This document shows positions 44,283 to 57,437 of a DNA stretch of 64,000 nucleotides, piece after piece. The position numbers were made by a program, and so were the translations under genes. Each line of letters begins with the position of its first letter. The first letter of the stretch is position 1. The notes under the pieces are model-generated. The model searched no databases. It was given only the letters and a program-made list of their open reading frames with translations, and was not told the DNA's origin. Source of the DNA: Sarcomyxa edulis (Eukaryota > Basidiomycota > Agaricomycetes > Agaricales > Mycenaceae); contig QUOL01000018.1 in NCBI GenBank assembly GCA_009761415.1, positions 248,001 to 312,000 of the forward strand, given 5' to 3'.

Positions 44283-47200
44283 ATGCCCACCGAAATCCCT
44301 CGCATCAACGTTGTCACCGACCTCAACAACGACCACAACGACGACGAGTTTACATTCAACCATCAACCCCCTAGTCGTCCCCCATCCCCACCCATCGCAA
44401 TCTCACCCCCTGCTCAGTCTGGGTCCTACATGCACGATAACCCGAATCTGAACCCAGGTCTCCTCTCCCCACTATCCCTGCACACCCCAGGACGCCAATC
44501 CCCCGGTCCAACCTCCCCATCTCCCACCCTCTACACCACCACCACCACCACATCAGTCCCACCCTCACCCACCCTATCCCACACGTCCAGCGTCCACTTC
44601 GAACCTACATCCAGTCTTGCTCTGCGGGATAATAAACCTGACCTACGAGGAGGACAGTCATCATCACATAGGAGGAAGGGGAGTAACGCCACATTCGCCT
44701 CTGATACCACTGGTGTGGATAATGGCGCTGTAGGTATGGAGTTGCGGAATATCAAGTCGAACAATACGAGTATCACCCAGGTCGATTCGAATTCGCGGTC
44801 ACGATCTCATTCACGCGCTACAGACACAGACACGGAGAAACGAAACGGTTACGATCCACTTGCTTCACCCACACAGACTCTCCACGCCCCCCCTTCGTCC
44901 AAATCCAAATCTCACTCTAAATCTGGCGTCGACGATAATGCTAAAGAAACCACCACGACCCCACACACCCCACCGCCCCTCCCAACACCCACAGACACAA
45001 CCGACACGCCCACCGGTCCCTTCCCCCCTTCCTTCCAGCCCTACGCCCTAGCGGGGATGTTGGATCCGAAGAGTTTGGATGTGTTGGAGGGGACGTTTGG
45101 TGGGGTTAGGGGGTTGTTGAGGGGGCTTGGGGTTAGGGCTGGTGTTGGTGTTGGGTCTGGTGTTGGGGGTAAGAGTGTTGGTGGGGGAGATAAAGGCAAA
45201 GAGGGATTGGGAGAAGGGGACGGAAGACCAGGAGCGGGGAGTGGTGCTTCGCATCGTCATGATCCAGAGAAACGTCAGGATGTCAAGGAGAAAGCCTCGG
45301 TGGATATTCCTGGTATTGTCGTCACTTCCGCTGACCACGACCACGACGCGACGTACCTTCACGATCACCCTTCCCCTCCGGACGACGAGGACGACGATGA
45401 CTTCTCCTCAGAAGCATACACCGCCTCACTAGAAACGCGACGTGAGATCTACGGACATAACGTTCTGCCAATCCGGAAGAGTAAAGGGTTGTTCGCGTTG
45501 ATGTGGGCTGCGTTGAAGGATAAGGTTTTGGTGCGTTGATGTTCTTGTTCACTTCTTTCTTTTCTCCTACACCCCTTCCCCTCCTCCGAATGAATGAATT
45601 GCCATACTAATTGCTACGCTACCCTCCCAGATCCTGCTAGCAATAGCAGCAGTCGTCTCCCTCGTCCTCGGATTCGTACAAGATTTCGGCACACCCAGAG
45701 CAGCTGATGCCGGTCCGCCCGTCGAGTGGGTCGAAGGTGTGGCTATTATGATCGCTATTTTCATCGTGGTACGTGTTTCGTCTTTCGTGTTTCCTCATTC
45801 CTTTCCATGTTCTTTGTACCCCTCATCATCAATACGAATGCTGTGCCACTCACTTACAACTTTGACGCATATGCTCACTCACTCAACAGGTAATAGTCGG
45901 CTCCATCAACGACTGGCAGAAAGAACGTCAATTCCAAGTCCTAAACGAGAAGAAAGAGGAAAGAGGAGTTAAAGTCATTCGGGATGGGGTTGAGTGTGTC
46001 GTTGATATCAAGGTATGCATCCTCCTCTTCATTACATCTCATCTACCCAGTACACTGACTCATTACAATCCCTGCCACTCCTTCCCTTCACAAAAACCAA
46101 CAACACAAACAGGAAGTAGTAGTAGGCGACATCGCGCTCCTCGAACCAGGCGAAATCATCCCCTGCGACGGGATCTTCCTCTCGGGGCATAACGTCAAAT
46201 GTGACGAATCAGGCGCGACGGGTGAGAGCGATGCGATCAAGAAGGTGTCGTATGAGGAGTGTTTGAGGTTGAGGGGACGGGCGCTTGGGAAGATCCGGGA
46301 GGAGAGGGAGAGGACTAGTGGGGAGGGGTCTGAGAAACATCGCGGTGGGGAGAGCGAGGGTGATAAGAAGGAGGGTGAGAAGGACGGAGCGGATCAGAAG
46401 CAGGAGAAGGAAGATTTGGAGACGGCAGCTGCTGCAGGTCATACGGATTGTTTTATTGTGAGTGGGAGTAAAGTCCTTGAGGGTGTTGGGTCCTACGTTG
46501 TCGTAGCCGTTGGGACTAGGAGTTTCAATGGGCGGATTATGATGGGTGCGTTCGTCGTTCTCTCCCTTGTTGGGACATTAGCTAACTACTGATGTTACTC
46601 TTCCAGCCCTACGCGGAGACGCCGAAAATACGCCACTTCAGCTGAAGCTGAACGATCTTGCAGAGCTTATCGCTAAATTAGGCAGTATGGCTGGTCTCAT
46701 TCTTTTCTCAGCTTTGATGATTAGGTTCTTCGTACAGCTTGGCAAGGGGGATCCTGTTCGGTGAGTTTACGGGTTTCTTTTCGGTTATAATGTAACAGCT
46801 ATCTCGACGGATTTCCTTGCCTCCATATGCTCTTTACAGCTTTTCTGACTTGGATCTTGAATCTATAGCACGGCGAACGAGAAAGGCATCGCATTCGTCA
46901 ACATTCTCATCATCTCCGTTACCCTTGTCGTCGTGGCTGTTCCCGAAGGTGAGCACTCACCTTGACACTCATATCCACGTACTCGTCACTCAACCGCAAC
47001 GCACAGGTCTCCCCCTTGCTGTCACACTAGCGCTAGCCTTCGCCACGAAACGAATGACATACGAAAAACTCCTCGTCCGAGTCCTCGGATCCTGCGAGAC
47101 CATGGCCAATGCTTCGGTCGTGTGTACAGACAAAACGGGTACCCTCACACAGAACGTCATGTCCGTCGTCGCCGGCTCCGTAGGTATCCATGGGAAATTC

Positions 47201-49623
47201 GTCCGTCGGCTCCAGGAGAACAACGCCCGTACGAACGCCGACGAAGAAATCACCGTCGATCCCACCACGAACCTCCCCAATCCCAAAGGAACACGAAGAC
47301 ACGTCGACGATTTCTCCATCGACCAAGGCGATCTCAACACGGTGTTGACGCCCCAATTACGCGAACTATTCAACAGCGCGATATGCGTCAATTCGACTGC
47401 GTTCGAGGATACGGATCGGGAGAGTGGGCAGACTGTGTTCGTGGGGAGTAAGACGGAGACTGCGTTGTTGAAGTTTGCGCAGGAGCTTGGGTGGGGGGAG
47501 TATAAGAAGACGAGGGATATGCATGAGGTTGTGCAAATGATTCCGTTTTCGAGTGAGAGGAAGGCGATGGGGGTGGTTGTCAAGTTGGATGATGGGAGGT
47601 GGAGGGTTTATTTGAAGGGAGCTAGTGAGATTTTGTCGAAGAAGTGTACTCGGCATGTGGTCGTTCATCAAGATGGTGAGGGCGCTGTTGCGGATGACAT
47701 TGAGACGAGAGAGATTAGTAAACTGGACGAGGAGAACATTCAGAGGACCATCATCTTCTACGCGAATCAAACTCTCCGGACGATTGCGCTTTGTTATAGG
47801 GATTTCAATTCTTGGCCACCGCGTGGCGTAGAGCATGACGATCAGGACGAAGTTCGTCCTTTTCTTTCTAGCCTTCTCAACTATTCGCCTTTATTAATAG
47901 GTTGTTCATATACAGGTTTCTTACAACGACCTCGCAGAAGATCTCACGCTCATCGCTATCACTGGTATCGAGGACCCTCTCCGCGACGGTGTTCGTGAAG
48001 CTGTCGCCAATTGCCACAAAGCTGGCGTCACTGTCAAGATGTGCACAGGAGACAATGTCCTCACTGCTCGATCAATCGCACTGCAGTGTGGAATCTATAC
48101 CGCCGGAGGAATCATCATGGAAGGCCCTGTTTTCCGACAACTCAGCCCCGGCGATATGCTCGAGATCGTTCCACGGTTACAGGTTCTCGCTCGTTCATCC
48201 CCTGAAGATAAGAAGATCCTGGTAGAAACGCTCAAGTCTATCGGTGAGACCGTTGGTGTTACTGGCGATGGTACGAACGATGGACCGGCACTGAAGACGG
48301 CAAATGTTGGATTTTCCATGGGCATCGCAGGAACAGAGGTGGCCAAAGAAGCATCGGATATCATCCTCATGGACGACAACTTTGCTTCCATCGTCAAGGC
48401 CATCATGTGGGGACGGTGTGTCAATGACGCCGTTCGCAAGTTCCTCCAGTTCCAGGTATCTACCAACGTCACTGCCGTGGTCATCACTTTTGTTTCCGCT
48501 GTGGCTTCCACTGAAGAGACATCAGTCCTTTCGGCTGTACAACTTCTTTGGATCAACATCATCATGGATACCTTTGCAGCGTTGGCGCTCGCCACGGATC
48601 CCGCCTCGGAGGCTCTCCTGGACCGTAAGCCCGACAAGAAGACGGCTCCGTTGTTCTCCGTCAACATGTACAAGCAGATATTGTTCCAGTCGATGTACCA
48701 AATCATCATTACTCTCATCTTCCATTTCCTCGGCCTCAGGATCCTCGGTTATTCTCACTCGGACGACTCGTCGGTGAACACGAAACAGAACTCAATCGTC
48801 CAGACCCTCGTTTTCAACGCTTTCGTTTTCGCACAAATCTTCAACTCGATCAATTGCAGAAGACTTGACAGACATTATAACATATTCGAAGGTATTTCTC
48901 GAAATTGGTATTTCATCATCATCACCATCATAGGTAAGTCCGTTGGTTATGCTTGAGTTGCTTCGTGGGCACTAATACGGTGGATCTAACAGAAATCGGT
49001 GTCCAAATCCTCATTGTGTTCGTCGGTGGCGCTGCATTCCAGGTTACTCGCGTAGGAGGCCGAGAGTGGGGTATCTCCCTCGCTCTCGGTGTCGTGTCGA
49101 TTCCCTTGGGTGCCCTCATCCGCCTTCTGCCTAACGAGCCATTTGAGAAACTTTTCAAGAAACTTGGACTCCTCGGATCACATCAGCCCGTCCTTCCTAC
49201 GACTCGTCCAGACGCGGAGTGGAATTCTGCAATCCAACTTGTTCGCGATAATCTCGGGACTTTCGCCAACCTTCGTGGTGGCCGTGTTCGCTCCTCTTCG
49301 TTTGTTGTCAAGAGCCGGTCGGCGCGCCTTAGTAATGATGATGAACGGTTAAGACTGTACGTCGAACGAGTATGTGGTTGTGTCTTTTGTACTGATTGTT
49401 CTTTCTTTGTAGTCCTTCTCTTATGACCATGGTTCCCTCTCTTGTCGCCTCGTCTATCGGTGCCGGTTGGGCACCTAATACCCCATCTGGATCTCTCTCT
49501 GATCCTGCACATTCGGATCCTTCTAAATCCTCCGCTGCCCTCTGGGAAGGAAAGATACAAATTCACCCGGATACCCCTCGAGATGACCCCGCTTTCAAAC
49601 GCTTTGGCCCAAAATCCACATAA
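44283..49623 (+). CDS. PMC1: PMC1-type Ca2+-transporting P-type ATPase
   Basis: A P2B Ca2+ pump of about 1,540 residues in ten exons, expected in the vacuolar membrane, moving cytosolic Ca2+ out at the cost of ATP. A 418-residue N-terminal exon is Ser/Thr/Pro-rich and ends EIYGHNVLPIRKSKGLFALM, the start of the conserved core. Then come ILLAIAAVVSLVLGFVQDFG, NDWQKERQFQVLNEKKEERG, the actuator loop DESGATGESDAIKK, VVVAVPEGLPLAVTLALAFA, the phosphorylation site CDKTGTLTQNVM, NATPase region KGASEILSKKC, the hinge MCTGDNVLTARSIA and VTGDGTNDGPALKTA, and membrane segments QLLWINIIMDTFAALALATD and VFNAFVFAQIFNSIN. All catalytic motifs are intact. A charged insertion (about 46260-46440) follows the actuator loop. 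The C-terminal tail ends FKRFGPKST. Confidence 0.93.
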
Positions 49624-50141
49624 AAAGCCGTATATACCAGCTTGGTATCATATCACGTTCTCACGCATAATTCAACGCGACTCCTATTGCTCGCTCTCCC
49701 ATCGCAGACTCGACCCTATTTTTGTTTCTTGTGTCTAGCTGGGGCTGCCAGGGACGCGTCGGGTCTATTTGGATGGCGATGCGCGTCCATCAACGGATGC
49801 GCGATCCCTCTTAACGTCCTTCTTTGATATCTTACAAAACCGCAAATAGTATTAGATTTTCACGATCATCATATTCATGTCTTGCACACGCGCGCTGCCT
49901 ACCCCACGAAATAAAATAAAAATTACATTTGCTTTGCATTTGCTTTACATATGTTCTGTGTTGACGTGTTAGAAGTCGAGGTCGATGCATCCCAACAGTG
50001 GCGGTGCAACCCAAGGCCTCGGGCTTGAGCGCTACTCAAGCGCTACTTGAGCTTGAGCTTGAATTCCACAACACCAGGGATATCAGAGTCAGAAATCAAA
50101 GTCAGCCTACTTGGTCTGCTTCGGTAAGAAACTATTATTCA
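49624..50141. other. intergenic region
   Basis: Between the Ca2+-ATPase and F-box copy 3. A possible 5' UTR intron (GTAAGA at about 50125 to ACAG at about 50165) overlaps the chosen F-box start. No other feature. Confidence 0.4.
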
Positions 50142-51791
50142 ATGGAATTTCTCATTCTGAACAGTGCTTTGGATGATCTGAAGCCTCGAAACGAAGATAT
50201 GCACAAGAAATCGAGAAAATCAGCACACAACTCTCGTGCTCTCATCTCCCGTTTGCCTACCGAGACTCTAGCTAGAATATTCCTTCACGTCATTGCTGAG
50301 CGCACCAGACATAGACCTGAACAGTTCATGCAGCTCAGGACGCTGTTGTCGTGCACCCAAGTATGCAGCTATTGGCGCCAGGTAGCTATAGGAGACTCTA
50401 CACTATGGACGCACATTATGCCGCAGAACCAGTGGACAGCCAAATCGGAGTGGATCAAACTATTCTTGTCGCGTTCCAAGTCTTCCCCTCTTTCTATCGA
50501 AGCAGACATCCAGCCATACACACCAATTCTGGATGTGGCAGTCGAAAATATTAAATCGGCTCTACAGCACATCCACAGAACACAGGTTCTCACTCTCTGT
50601 AGCTCGGTGGATACATTCCCTTTGCTTCTTCCATCCTTGGAAACACCAGCTCCTCTCCTGGAATCACTATCTCTGAGAGTCTACTTCGGTCCGAAGAGAT
50701 ACCTGGAGCTGCCTGAATGGTTACATAATACTATATTTCCTCGACTCCGGCGCCTAAGCTTAACATACTGCGATCTCAAATGGGATTCCCCAATATTCTC
50801 TGCGAAGCTCACGCATCTTTGCATCAAATGCCAATCAACTGCCTTTAGACCAACCACCTCACAGTTTTTGGGTGTTCTGCACAACCTCTCCGAGCTACAA
50901 ACGCTTGAGATTCATGACATCGTTCCCAATATACCCGCAATACCACAACAAATCACGCAGCTTCCTCGTCTATCGAATCTCACGCTCTCCGGCCAGTTAT
51001 TCGATTGTGCATACCTACTGGCTCATCTCGGCTTCCCCACCAACGTTAGACTCCATCTTCAATGCCTGATTCACGGACCGGAGATAGACATATCCACGCC
51101 TCTCGCTATCATTCGTTCCAAACAGAACGATGCACCGGACGATACGATTTTGCACGAGTCAGCGCTGACTGTCCATGCATATCCCAGTCACGTGGGATTA
51201 TTTGCTGGCATGTTTTTGCTTCAGGATTCTAGTCCAGATTTTAGTAGCATCCTACTTCGGTGGGACACTTCTCGGACGGCCACTGACGTTCAGGTTTCCG
51301 ACATTACCCTTCGACTATGGAAGACCATCCACCAAAGCCCCATCACCACATTCTACATTCGTGGATGTGACCCGACGCAGATTCGATCAGACGCCTGGAA
51401 GACAATCTTGGCACAGCCAGAGATGTGCACTACGAAGAGACTAGTGATCGGAGCGGGATTTAATGGGATTTCTGCCGCGCTGTCGGCTCAGTACACGACG
51501 AACGAGGGTACTTCCGCATCTGCTCCCTTCTGCTATCTCCCTGCCCTTCGTGAGCTCTGCATGTTTGGTGTCAATTTCTCCTTACACTTTCCCGACTCGA
51601 CCAAGACCTTTTTCGAGGTGGTATATGACACTCTGAGAAGTCGATCCGACGCAGGATATGGGGTCGAGAGTGTCGAGATTGTGGACGGTATTTCGCTCTC
51701 CACGCGTCAGTTAGACCTTTTGAAGGACGTCGCTCTCTCAATAAGATGCAGGTATCTACGGAGGCCCGAGAGGATATTTCCGCTGATATAG
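50142..51791 (+). CDS. F-box protein (copy 3)
   Basis: 549 residues from the ATG at 50142. The F-box reads LISRLPTETLARIFLHVIAE and, after an insert, LSCTQVCSYWRQVAIGDSTLW, nearly the same core as copy 1 at 15907. The remainder is leucine-rich (LPRLSNLTLSGQLF) and ends RRPERIFPLI, with the shared DAGYGVESVE block before it. Likely an SCF substrate receptor. The open frame runs upstream to 49998 but only from a GTG. If a possible intron at about 50125-50165 is real, the first ATG becomes 50199 (MHKKSRKSAHNS). The F-box itself is unaffected. Confidence 0.85.
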   Translation: MEFLILNSALDDLKPRNEDMHKKSRKSAHNSRALISRLPTETLARIFLHVIAERTRHRPEQFMQLRTLLSCTQVCSYWRQVAIGDSTLWTHIMPQNQWTAKSEWIKLFLSRSKSSPLSIEADIQPYTPILDVAVENIKSALQHIHRTQVLTLCSSVDTFPLLLPSLETPAPLLESLSLRVYFGPKRYLELPEWLHNTIFPRLRRLSLTYCDLKWDSPIFSAKLTHLCIKCQSTAFRPTTSQFLGVLHNLSELQTLEIHDIVPNIPAIPQQITQLPRLSNLTLSGQLFDCAYLLAHLGFPTNVRLHLQCLIHGPEIDISTPLAIIRSKQNDAPDDTILHESALTVHAYPSHVGLFAGMFLLQDSSPDFSSILLRWDTSRTATDVQVSDITLRLWKTIHQSPITTFYIRGCDPTQIRSDAWKTILAQPEMCTTKRLVIGAGFNGISAALSAQYTTNEGTSASAPFCYLPALRELCMFGVNFSLHFPDSTKTFFEVVYDTLRSRSDAGYGVESVEIVDGISLSTRQLDLLKDVALSIRCRYLRRPERIFPLI

Positions 51792-52004
51792 CCTGCCGAA
51801 TGAGTCGGATCCGCGAGATTCTGCTAGGTCGAGCTCTTCTTTCAAAGAGTCTGCTTCAGCCCAGACTTCCCAGGCATAAGAGTAAGATTAGGGATTGTTA
51901 CGGAGATATGTATGTTCAGCCCTCAAGGTATAGCTGTGATATAGGATCGGATCAGTGTATATTGACTCTCTGCTGTGCGTGACTTCGAGCATGACGACAG
52001 CTTC

Positions 52005-53455
52005 TCAGCATCTGGAGCCTGCAAGTTTTCTGGCCTTCAAGACGGACTGAACTTGAGGTCTGATGCTCCTCAACAGGTCCTTTGTTGTCTTGACAGGCTT
52101 CCAACAGATAGCTGCCGACCGTGCATTTTCCCCCCGGCAACGAGCATTGCTCCCACAGACTTTACCCTACCAAATAAGGATAAGATAATCAGTGTTGTTG
52201 AACGAGCTATACCTGAACAAAGGAAGGTTGGACTGAACATACGATTACCGATCCAAAGTACTTTTCGATCTCCTGTTCATCGTAAGGTGTCGGTTCTAGA
52301 TTTGATGATTTTACAAGTCCCAATTCAACAAAGACCTTCGCGATCTCCTTGCTAGCTTCGTACAACTTGAACTCGCCGTTCTCCAAAAAGTAATAGCCAT
52401 TATGACCATGCCCAGTTGTATCAGCGATACTCGCACCGAAGAGCTTAATGTAGAAATCGCCAACTAACGTTGAAAAGTCGTCATTGTCAGCACGACCAAT
52501 TTGTGAGATAGACAGTCAATAGTTCACTCACGTTCTTCGATGTCTACATGGCCCCACATATTTTCGCCTTTGCCAATCAGAGCAGCTCTACCTCTGTCCA
52601 GGCTCGTTTTGATGAGTAGGGAGATCCAGAGAGTATGCGGGCTCTGGATTCCTGAGTCGACGAGGGGGTTTGACGCTGTTCCGTATACAATTCCCGGAAG
52701 TACTATGTAAGTCCGAACAAATCCTGGTTGTTACACACAATCAGTATATCCCCTCATCAACTCTACAGACAAAAGACAGGCAGAGAGACCTTCGGTATCA
52801 GCAGCCTCAATTGCTAGATCGACAGGTCGATGGATTTGCTCGGGAGAAATTGACGCAATGCTCTCTGCCGAGTCGTCCCATATTTTCTCGGAGGTGTACA
52901 TTCCAAATGCGTCATCACCGATAACAGCCGCACCGGACTGTAATGATGAAGGATATGTCAGAACGAAGATGAAATTGAGACTTGAGCTTGGAACGTACGG
53001 TGTGAATGAGAATAGGGCGAGTCCCACTGGCCTCATACTTCTTCTTCAAACCCCTCAGGATGGCTTTCGCAGCGGATAAATCATCGCAGTCAGCCTGCAA
53101 GGTCCAGGTCCATGAGTTCTCAAGACCAGTACTAGATACATATCAGTTGTACGCTCACAGAAGCAATGACAATGTCAGCCTTTGACGATGCATCTTCAAG
53201 TTTATCGAGGTCGGCGTAAGACCCGATGATGGGTTGCACTCCGAAGGATTTTAATTTCTCTGCTTTTACTGGAGAACGAACGAGTGCAGTGATTCTGAAA
53301 GTTTTGGTTCTGGGATGCTCAAGAAGGCGTGACAGGATGGTTCCCCCGATATAACCTGCCATTTTCGATCGAAGTATCAGAGAATGTTGTATGCAAGAAT
53401 GGGTAGAGAGCCACTTGCCTGTCGCTGCGGTCAAGAATATGGCTGTTTGAGACAT
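52005..53455 (-). CDS. NmrA-like NAD(P)-binding protein (copy 1)
   Basis: A Rossmann-fold protein of the atypical short-chain dehydrogenase (NmrA-like) type, function unknown. The start MSQTAIFLTAATG joins GYIGGTILSRLLEHP to form the dinucleotide-binding Gly motif. Then come ALVRSPVKAEKLKSFGV, GSYADLDKLEDASSKAD, AAKAILRGLKKKYEASG, IHTSGAAVIGDDAFGMY, RTYIVLPGIVYGTASNPLVD, GDFYIKLFGASIADTTGHGH and EPTPYDEQEIEKYFG. The last exon (about 52160-52005) reads SAAICWKPVKTTKDLL and ends GSRC. The first intron (53356-53418) is GC-AG (GCAAGT); its retention would also stay open for 21 codons. It is most like copy 3 and shares its exon plan. Confidence 0.85.
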
Positions 53456-54447
53456 GGAAATGCTAACGATAGAGTCCTAAATCTAGAAACGGGGATATGG
53501 TGATATTCCGATATATGGGGACATGTCTATGAGCTTTCCCGTATTTATATGCGTCTCGGTTCAAGTTGGCAGCATATACCGAAAAAACGGGAATTACCAA
53601 GGAACTACGGAACTCGATGATAGGATCACGAGCTGCCTGGGTGTATCTGTAGGCGTCATTTGAGTGAATTTGCAAGAGCTCAGGCGACGTTGAGATGTTT
53701 TATTCTCTGATAAGCCCGTCTCAATTGGATGTGGCGCAACATGAACGACCGCAAGCTATGTGTTCAATAAGATATAGTCTGAGTAGGTAGCTCAGATGAT
53801 ATAACAACGACTGGACTTACACACGTATTCCCTACTCAACCGATTGCACAGGTTAGCGGGAATAATTTGGAAGAGAATGGTAGGTTCATTGCAAACCTCC
53901 GAGTCGGCCACGGGACCGATCACGTCAAGTACACACACTCAAGTTTGTCAGGCAGAGTCAATTAAAGATATAATGAAGGTATAACTTTCCCTAATCTAAT
54001 GATACAGCAATAGTCAGAAGTCAGTTGAGCCCAAGAATGAAAGAAAAAACACTACATATGCTTAGGCCATCGAGACCCGTACACCGCGACGTACTACCGA
54101 AGACTTGAAGCAAATAAACAGCTATATATCCTACTAGAGGATGCAAACTGACAGGAGGACGTATGGAGTTGAACGTGGGGTATGACGATACATAGATGCT
54201 TGCACATATATCGTGGGGTATGGACGAGGTTGTTTTACTAAAACATTTCTAATGAGGAGAGATGGAGAGGAGAGGAAGAGTGAAATGGTGTGGACCGTCC
54301 AAAGGTGTTTCGTTCCAGGACCTGCTCGTAACGAGAGCGTGAATTAACGGTGAGGATAGGATTTGGATGTTGATGATGATAATTGACACGGAATATTGAG
54401 GCGGGGCGAGAAGGAAATAGAGGATCGTTGGATATTGTATCGTCGAT
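53456..54447. other. intergenic region
   Basis: About 1 kb upstream of NmrA copy 1 and downstream of the SH3 gene. No supported gene; open frames at 53463-53675 and 54249-54707 (minus) lack motifs. Confidence 0.45.
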
Positions 54448-55397
54448 TTAGAAATTGGACCAGGAGCGGACTTCATCTCGGGAAGAGAACCCAGGTCCGT
54501 CCATTTGGACTGTGATCCCCAGACTAGTGCTTCGAATGGGCCTCTCCGCTTTGAGACCTGGAACAGGTTTGAGGAAGCACCAAGCAGGTACCACTCCGAG
54601 TTCCACTTCGTTATCTCCCTTCGGCTCAGGGTTCGTGTTGAAGAGTGACTTCTTTGTGGTACTGAAAATGCTAGCCTCTCTTCCAACGACGCACCAGCCG
54701 TCGTCAAACGAATCCACGACGGTCAATTGTTCACCGACGCTCGTGATGAGCAACTCGTCAGGGAGGACTGGGTTGAATAGTTGTCGCACTTTCCGAAGGT
54801 GGCCAGATGTGGGATGGGCAGTCGAAACGGAAGAGTTGGCAGAAGATATGACGGAGAAACGGCTGCACACCGAGGAACGATTGGAGGTAGAGCCCCCTGC
54901 ACTCAATGCAAAAGAGAAGGGGCTAGCCATTGGTGCAAAAGGACGAGGGAATGTCCCAGATTCACGATGGTGATTGATGATATCCTCGCGCGTATTGAGT
55001 GGGGGTGGACGCACAAGAACCTTCTCCGGGAGAACGATCGAGGGAGTGATCTGGTCTCGCGAAAATGTGTCGCCTGAGGAATTACTGCGTGTCACACCAT
55101 ATAAGCGGCCAATACAATACACGTTTTGAGTGAATGCTGTGATGCTCACTTGGATAATTGTCCTTTCTCTCCATCTTTGACGAGTCCGCGGACAGAGAGG
55201 AATGCGGCGCCTCGGTCATCTTCCCTCTTGCTCGCCGAGCGTCGCCTGTATATTCTAATGCCAAGCCAAACGGCGAGACCCAGGACGATAACTCCAGCGA
55301 CTGTCAACCCGGCAACATAAATTCCGAGATGTGAAGAGAACGACGTGTTACCATCGTCGTCTGTGCGAGGAAGGAGAGAAATATGGAGACGAGGCAT
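54448..55397 (-). CDS. single-pass membrane protein with C-terminal SH3
   Basis: Two exons joined at AA|GTGAGC...CACGCAG|T, with the frame kept (LSNNSSGDTF). The N-terminus is MPRLHISLLPRTDDDG, then one membrane helix (IYVAGLTVAGVIVLGLAVWL) and a basic stop-transfer (RIYRRRSASKRE). A Ser-rich linker follows. The C-terminal 100 residues form an SH3 domain: RKVRQLFNPVLPDELLITSV, GEQLTVVDSFDDGWCVVG, ELGVVPAWCFLKPVPG. An SH3 domain behind one membrane span recalls yeast Fus1 and similar fungal surface scaffolds; binding partners are not known. The SH3 domain has an unusually long loop containing STTKKSLFNTNPEPKGD. Confidence 0.78.
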
Positions 55398-56040
55398 GAT
55401 ATGAGGGTAAGATATCGAAAATGATTTTTTCTGGTGGTTGGATGTCGGATAGACGTCGAGATAAAGAGTGTGGATGAAAAATGAACGACGAAGGCCACAA
55501 AAGCCGTGTATTTGCTGCGAAACTCGAAGGGAAAATCGATAGAAACCAAGCTACCTCGTCTTGAGGGATAGCTGGGGGTCGTAAAGAGAAAGAACGAGAG
55601 CTGGTTCCAGATGGACCGTCCCGCCCACGCGTGAAAAAGAACCGAACACTTGTGTGGAGCATAAATTATTGTTGCCCTAGCAATATTTGCCACGTGGATT
55701 TAGCTCAATTTGGTAATTTATTCGCCCTTTTTGGACAAGATCGGGATTATCAGGAGACTGCTCACCGACATCGATGATAATCATGATATCGCGCTTCGAA
55801 CTCCGTTTAGATATTCGACATCAGTGCTTGCAATTGTCAAATCGTAACACCATTCCTATCCTTTGAACTCTGGTCTTGGGCAAAAACCGGGCTACGGCGC
55901 GTCTGATTAATCCAATTATAAGTATGAGTTCATCGGCATGGTAATTCCAAACGACGAAATATAGAGCGCGACCTCCTATCGATCTTTCTTTATCTTCCTT
56001 CACTACCTCGAAGCCTCGAACCTCTCAGGAACTATACAGC
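55398..56040. promoter_or_regulatory. divergent upstream region, SH3 gene / NmrA copy 2
   Basis: About 640 bp between divergent starts. Antisense open frames at 55304-55693 overlap the SH3 5' region but have no motif. A TATA-like AAATATAG near 55958 lies about 80 bp before the NmrA copy 2 start. Confidence 0.4.
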
Positions 56041-57437
56041 ATGCATACGATCTCCGTCAAGACTCATATCTTCCTCACCGGCGCCACAGGTATGTACACG
56101 CTGTTCATGAACGTGTCCGATAATACTCCTTGATTTACCCATCGATATCGCCTTATATCATCAGGTTACATCGGAGGCTCTGTCCTCTCGCGACTCTTAG
56201 CCCACCACAAATCAGACTCCTTCCAAATTACGGTACTGACTCGAGACGAGACAAAGACCCATCTCTTCAAATCCGTAGGCGTCAAAGCTGTGGTGGGATC
56301 TCACGATGATATCAAGTTGGTGGAATCCCTTGCAGCAGAAGCTGATGTTATTTTTGCTTGCGTGAGTTCATTTCGGATCAACTTTCAATATTCCCTCACC
56401 GAGGCTATCATGTTCACAGGCCGATTCAGATGATCTGGACGCTGCAAATGCCATCTTGGAAGGCATGAAACACAGACATGCGAAGACAGGAGGTATCGCC
56501 AGTCTGATCCATACCGTAAGGAATCGATACTCCTCCGGAGTTTGTATCGCAGACTCATCGCCGTTCTTTTTCCTTCCACATCTAGTCTGGTACTGGTGCG
56601 TGAAACCATAAAGCACGAGCTTTGACCGTGCGTTGAAGAGCTCTCCCAGGTGTCCTTGTCGATAATGCACATGGAATGCACTCCACCAGTACGATTTACT
56701 CTGATATGAACATCAAACAATTAGAAGGATTGGCCCCAACGCAACCTCACCGTGAAGTCGACTTGACTCTGGTCGAAGCCGATGAGACAGGTACGTGGCA
56801 CTCTACTTGACTTCAATCGGTACATAACCTCGACCAATCAGGCACACTGAAAACTCATATAATATTACCTCCAACAATATACGGAATTGCGTCCGGTTCA
56901 TTAGTCGATCTCAAGGTCCAAAATAGCCATTCCCAACAGATACCCGGATTGATAAAGGTAAGTCTAGATAGACGACAAGGCGGTATGGTCGGCGCTGGGA
57001 AAAACATGTGGCCCAACGTTCATATTGACGATGGTAAGACCGACACACAATATCCATTGTTAAATCTTACTAACATCATCGCGTCTACAGTTGCAAAATT
57101 ATATATAACACTCTTCGACGCTATACAATCCCCGACACCTCCAGCCCACGGCCGTTCGGGATTCTACTTTGCCGAGAATGGGGAGCACCATTTATACGAT
57201 ATCGCCGCTGGAATTTCCCGTGTGTTGTTTGATCTGGGCAAAGGAGAAAGCCCGGTTCCTACGACATTTACCGAGGACGAGATGAAGAAATATTTTCCTG
57301 ACGGGACGAGTCTTGGTACGAATTCACGGTGTAGAGCGGAGAGAGCGAGGCCACTGGGATGGGCACCTAAGCACGGGACGGAGCATATGTTGAAGAGCAT
57401 CAAGCTCGAGGTAGAGGCATTACTCAAGAGGGCGTAG
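56041..57437 (+). CDS. NmrA-like NAD(P)-binding protein (copy 2)
   Basis: Intact paralogue of copies 1 and 3. The start MHTISVKTHIFLTGATG is followed by a GT-AG intron at the same place as the GC-AG introns of the other copies, then GYIGGSVLSRLLAHHKSDS. Further blocks: VVGSHDDIKLVESLAAEAD, ADSDDLDAANAILEGMKHRH, TSGTG from a 10 nt micro-exon (about 56586-56595), VLVDNAHGMHSTSTIYSDM, LPPTIYGIASGSLVDLKVQN, GRSGFYFAENGEHHLYDIA and TEHMLKSIKLEVEALLKRA. About seven introns. It is the most diverged of the three. Substrate unknown. Confidence 0.85.
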
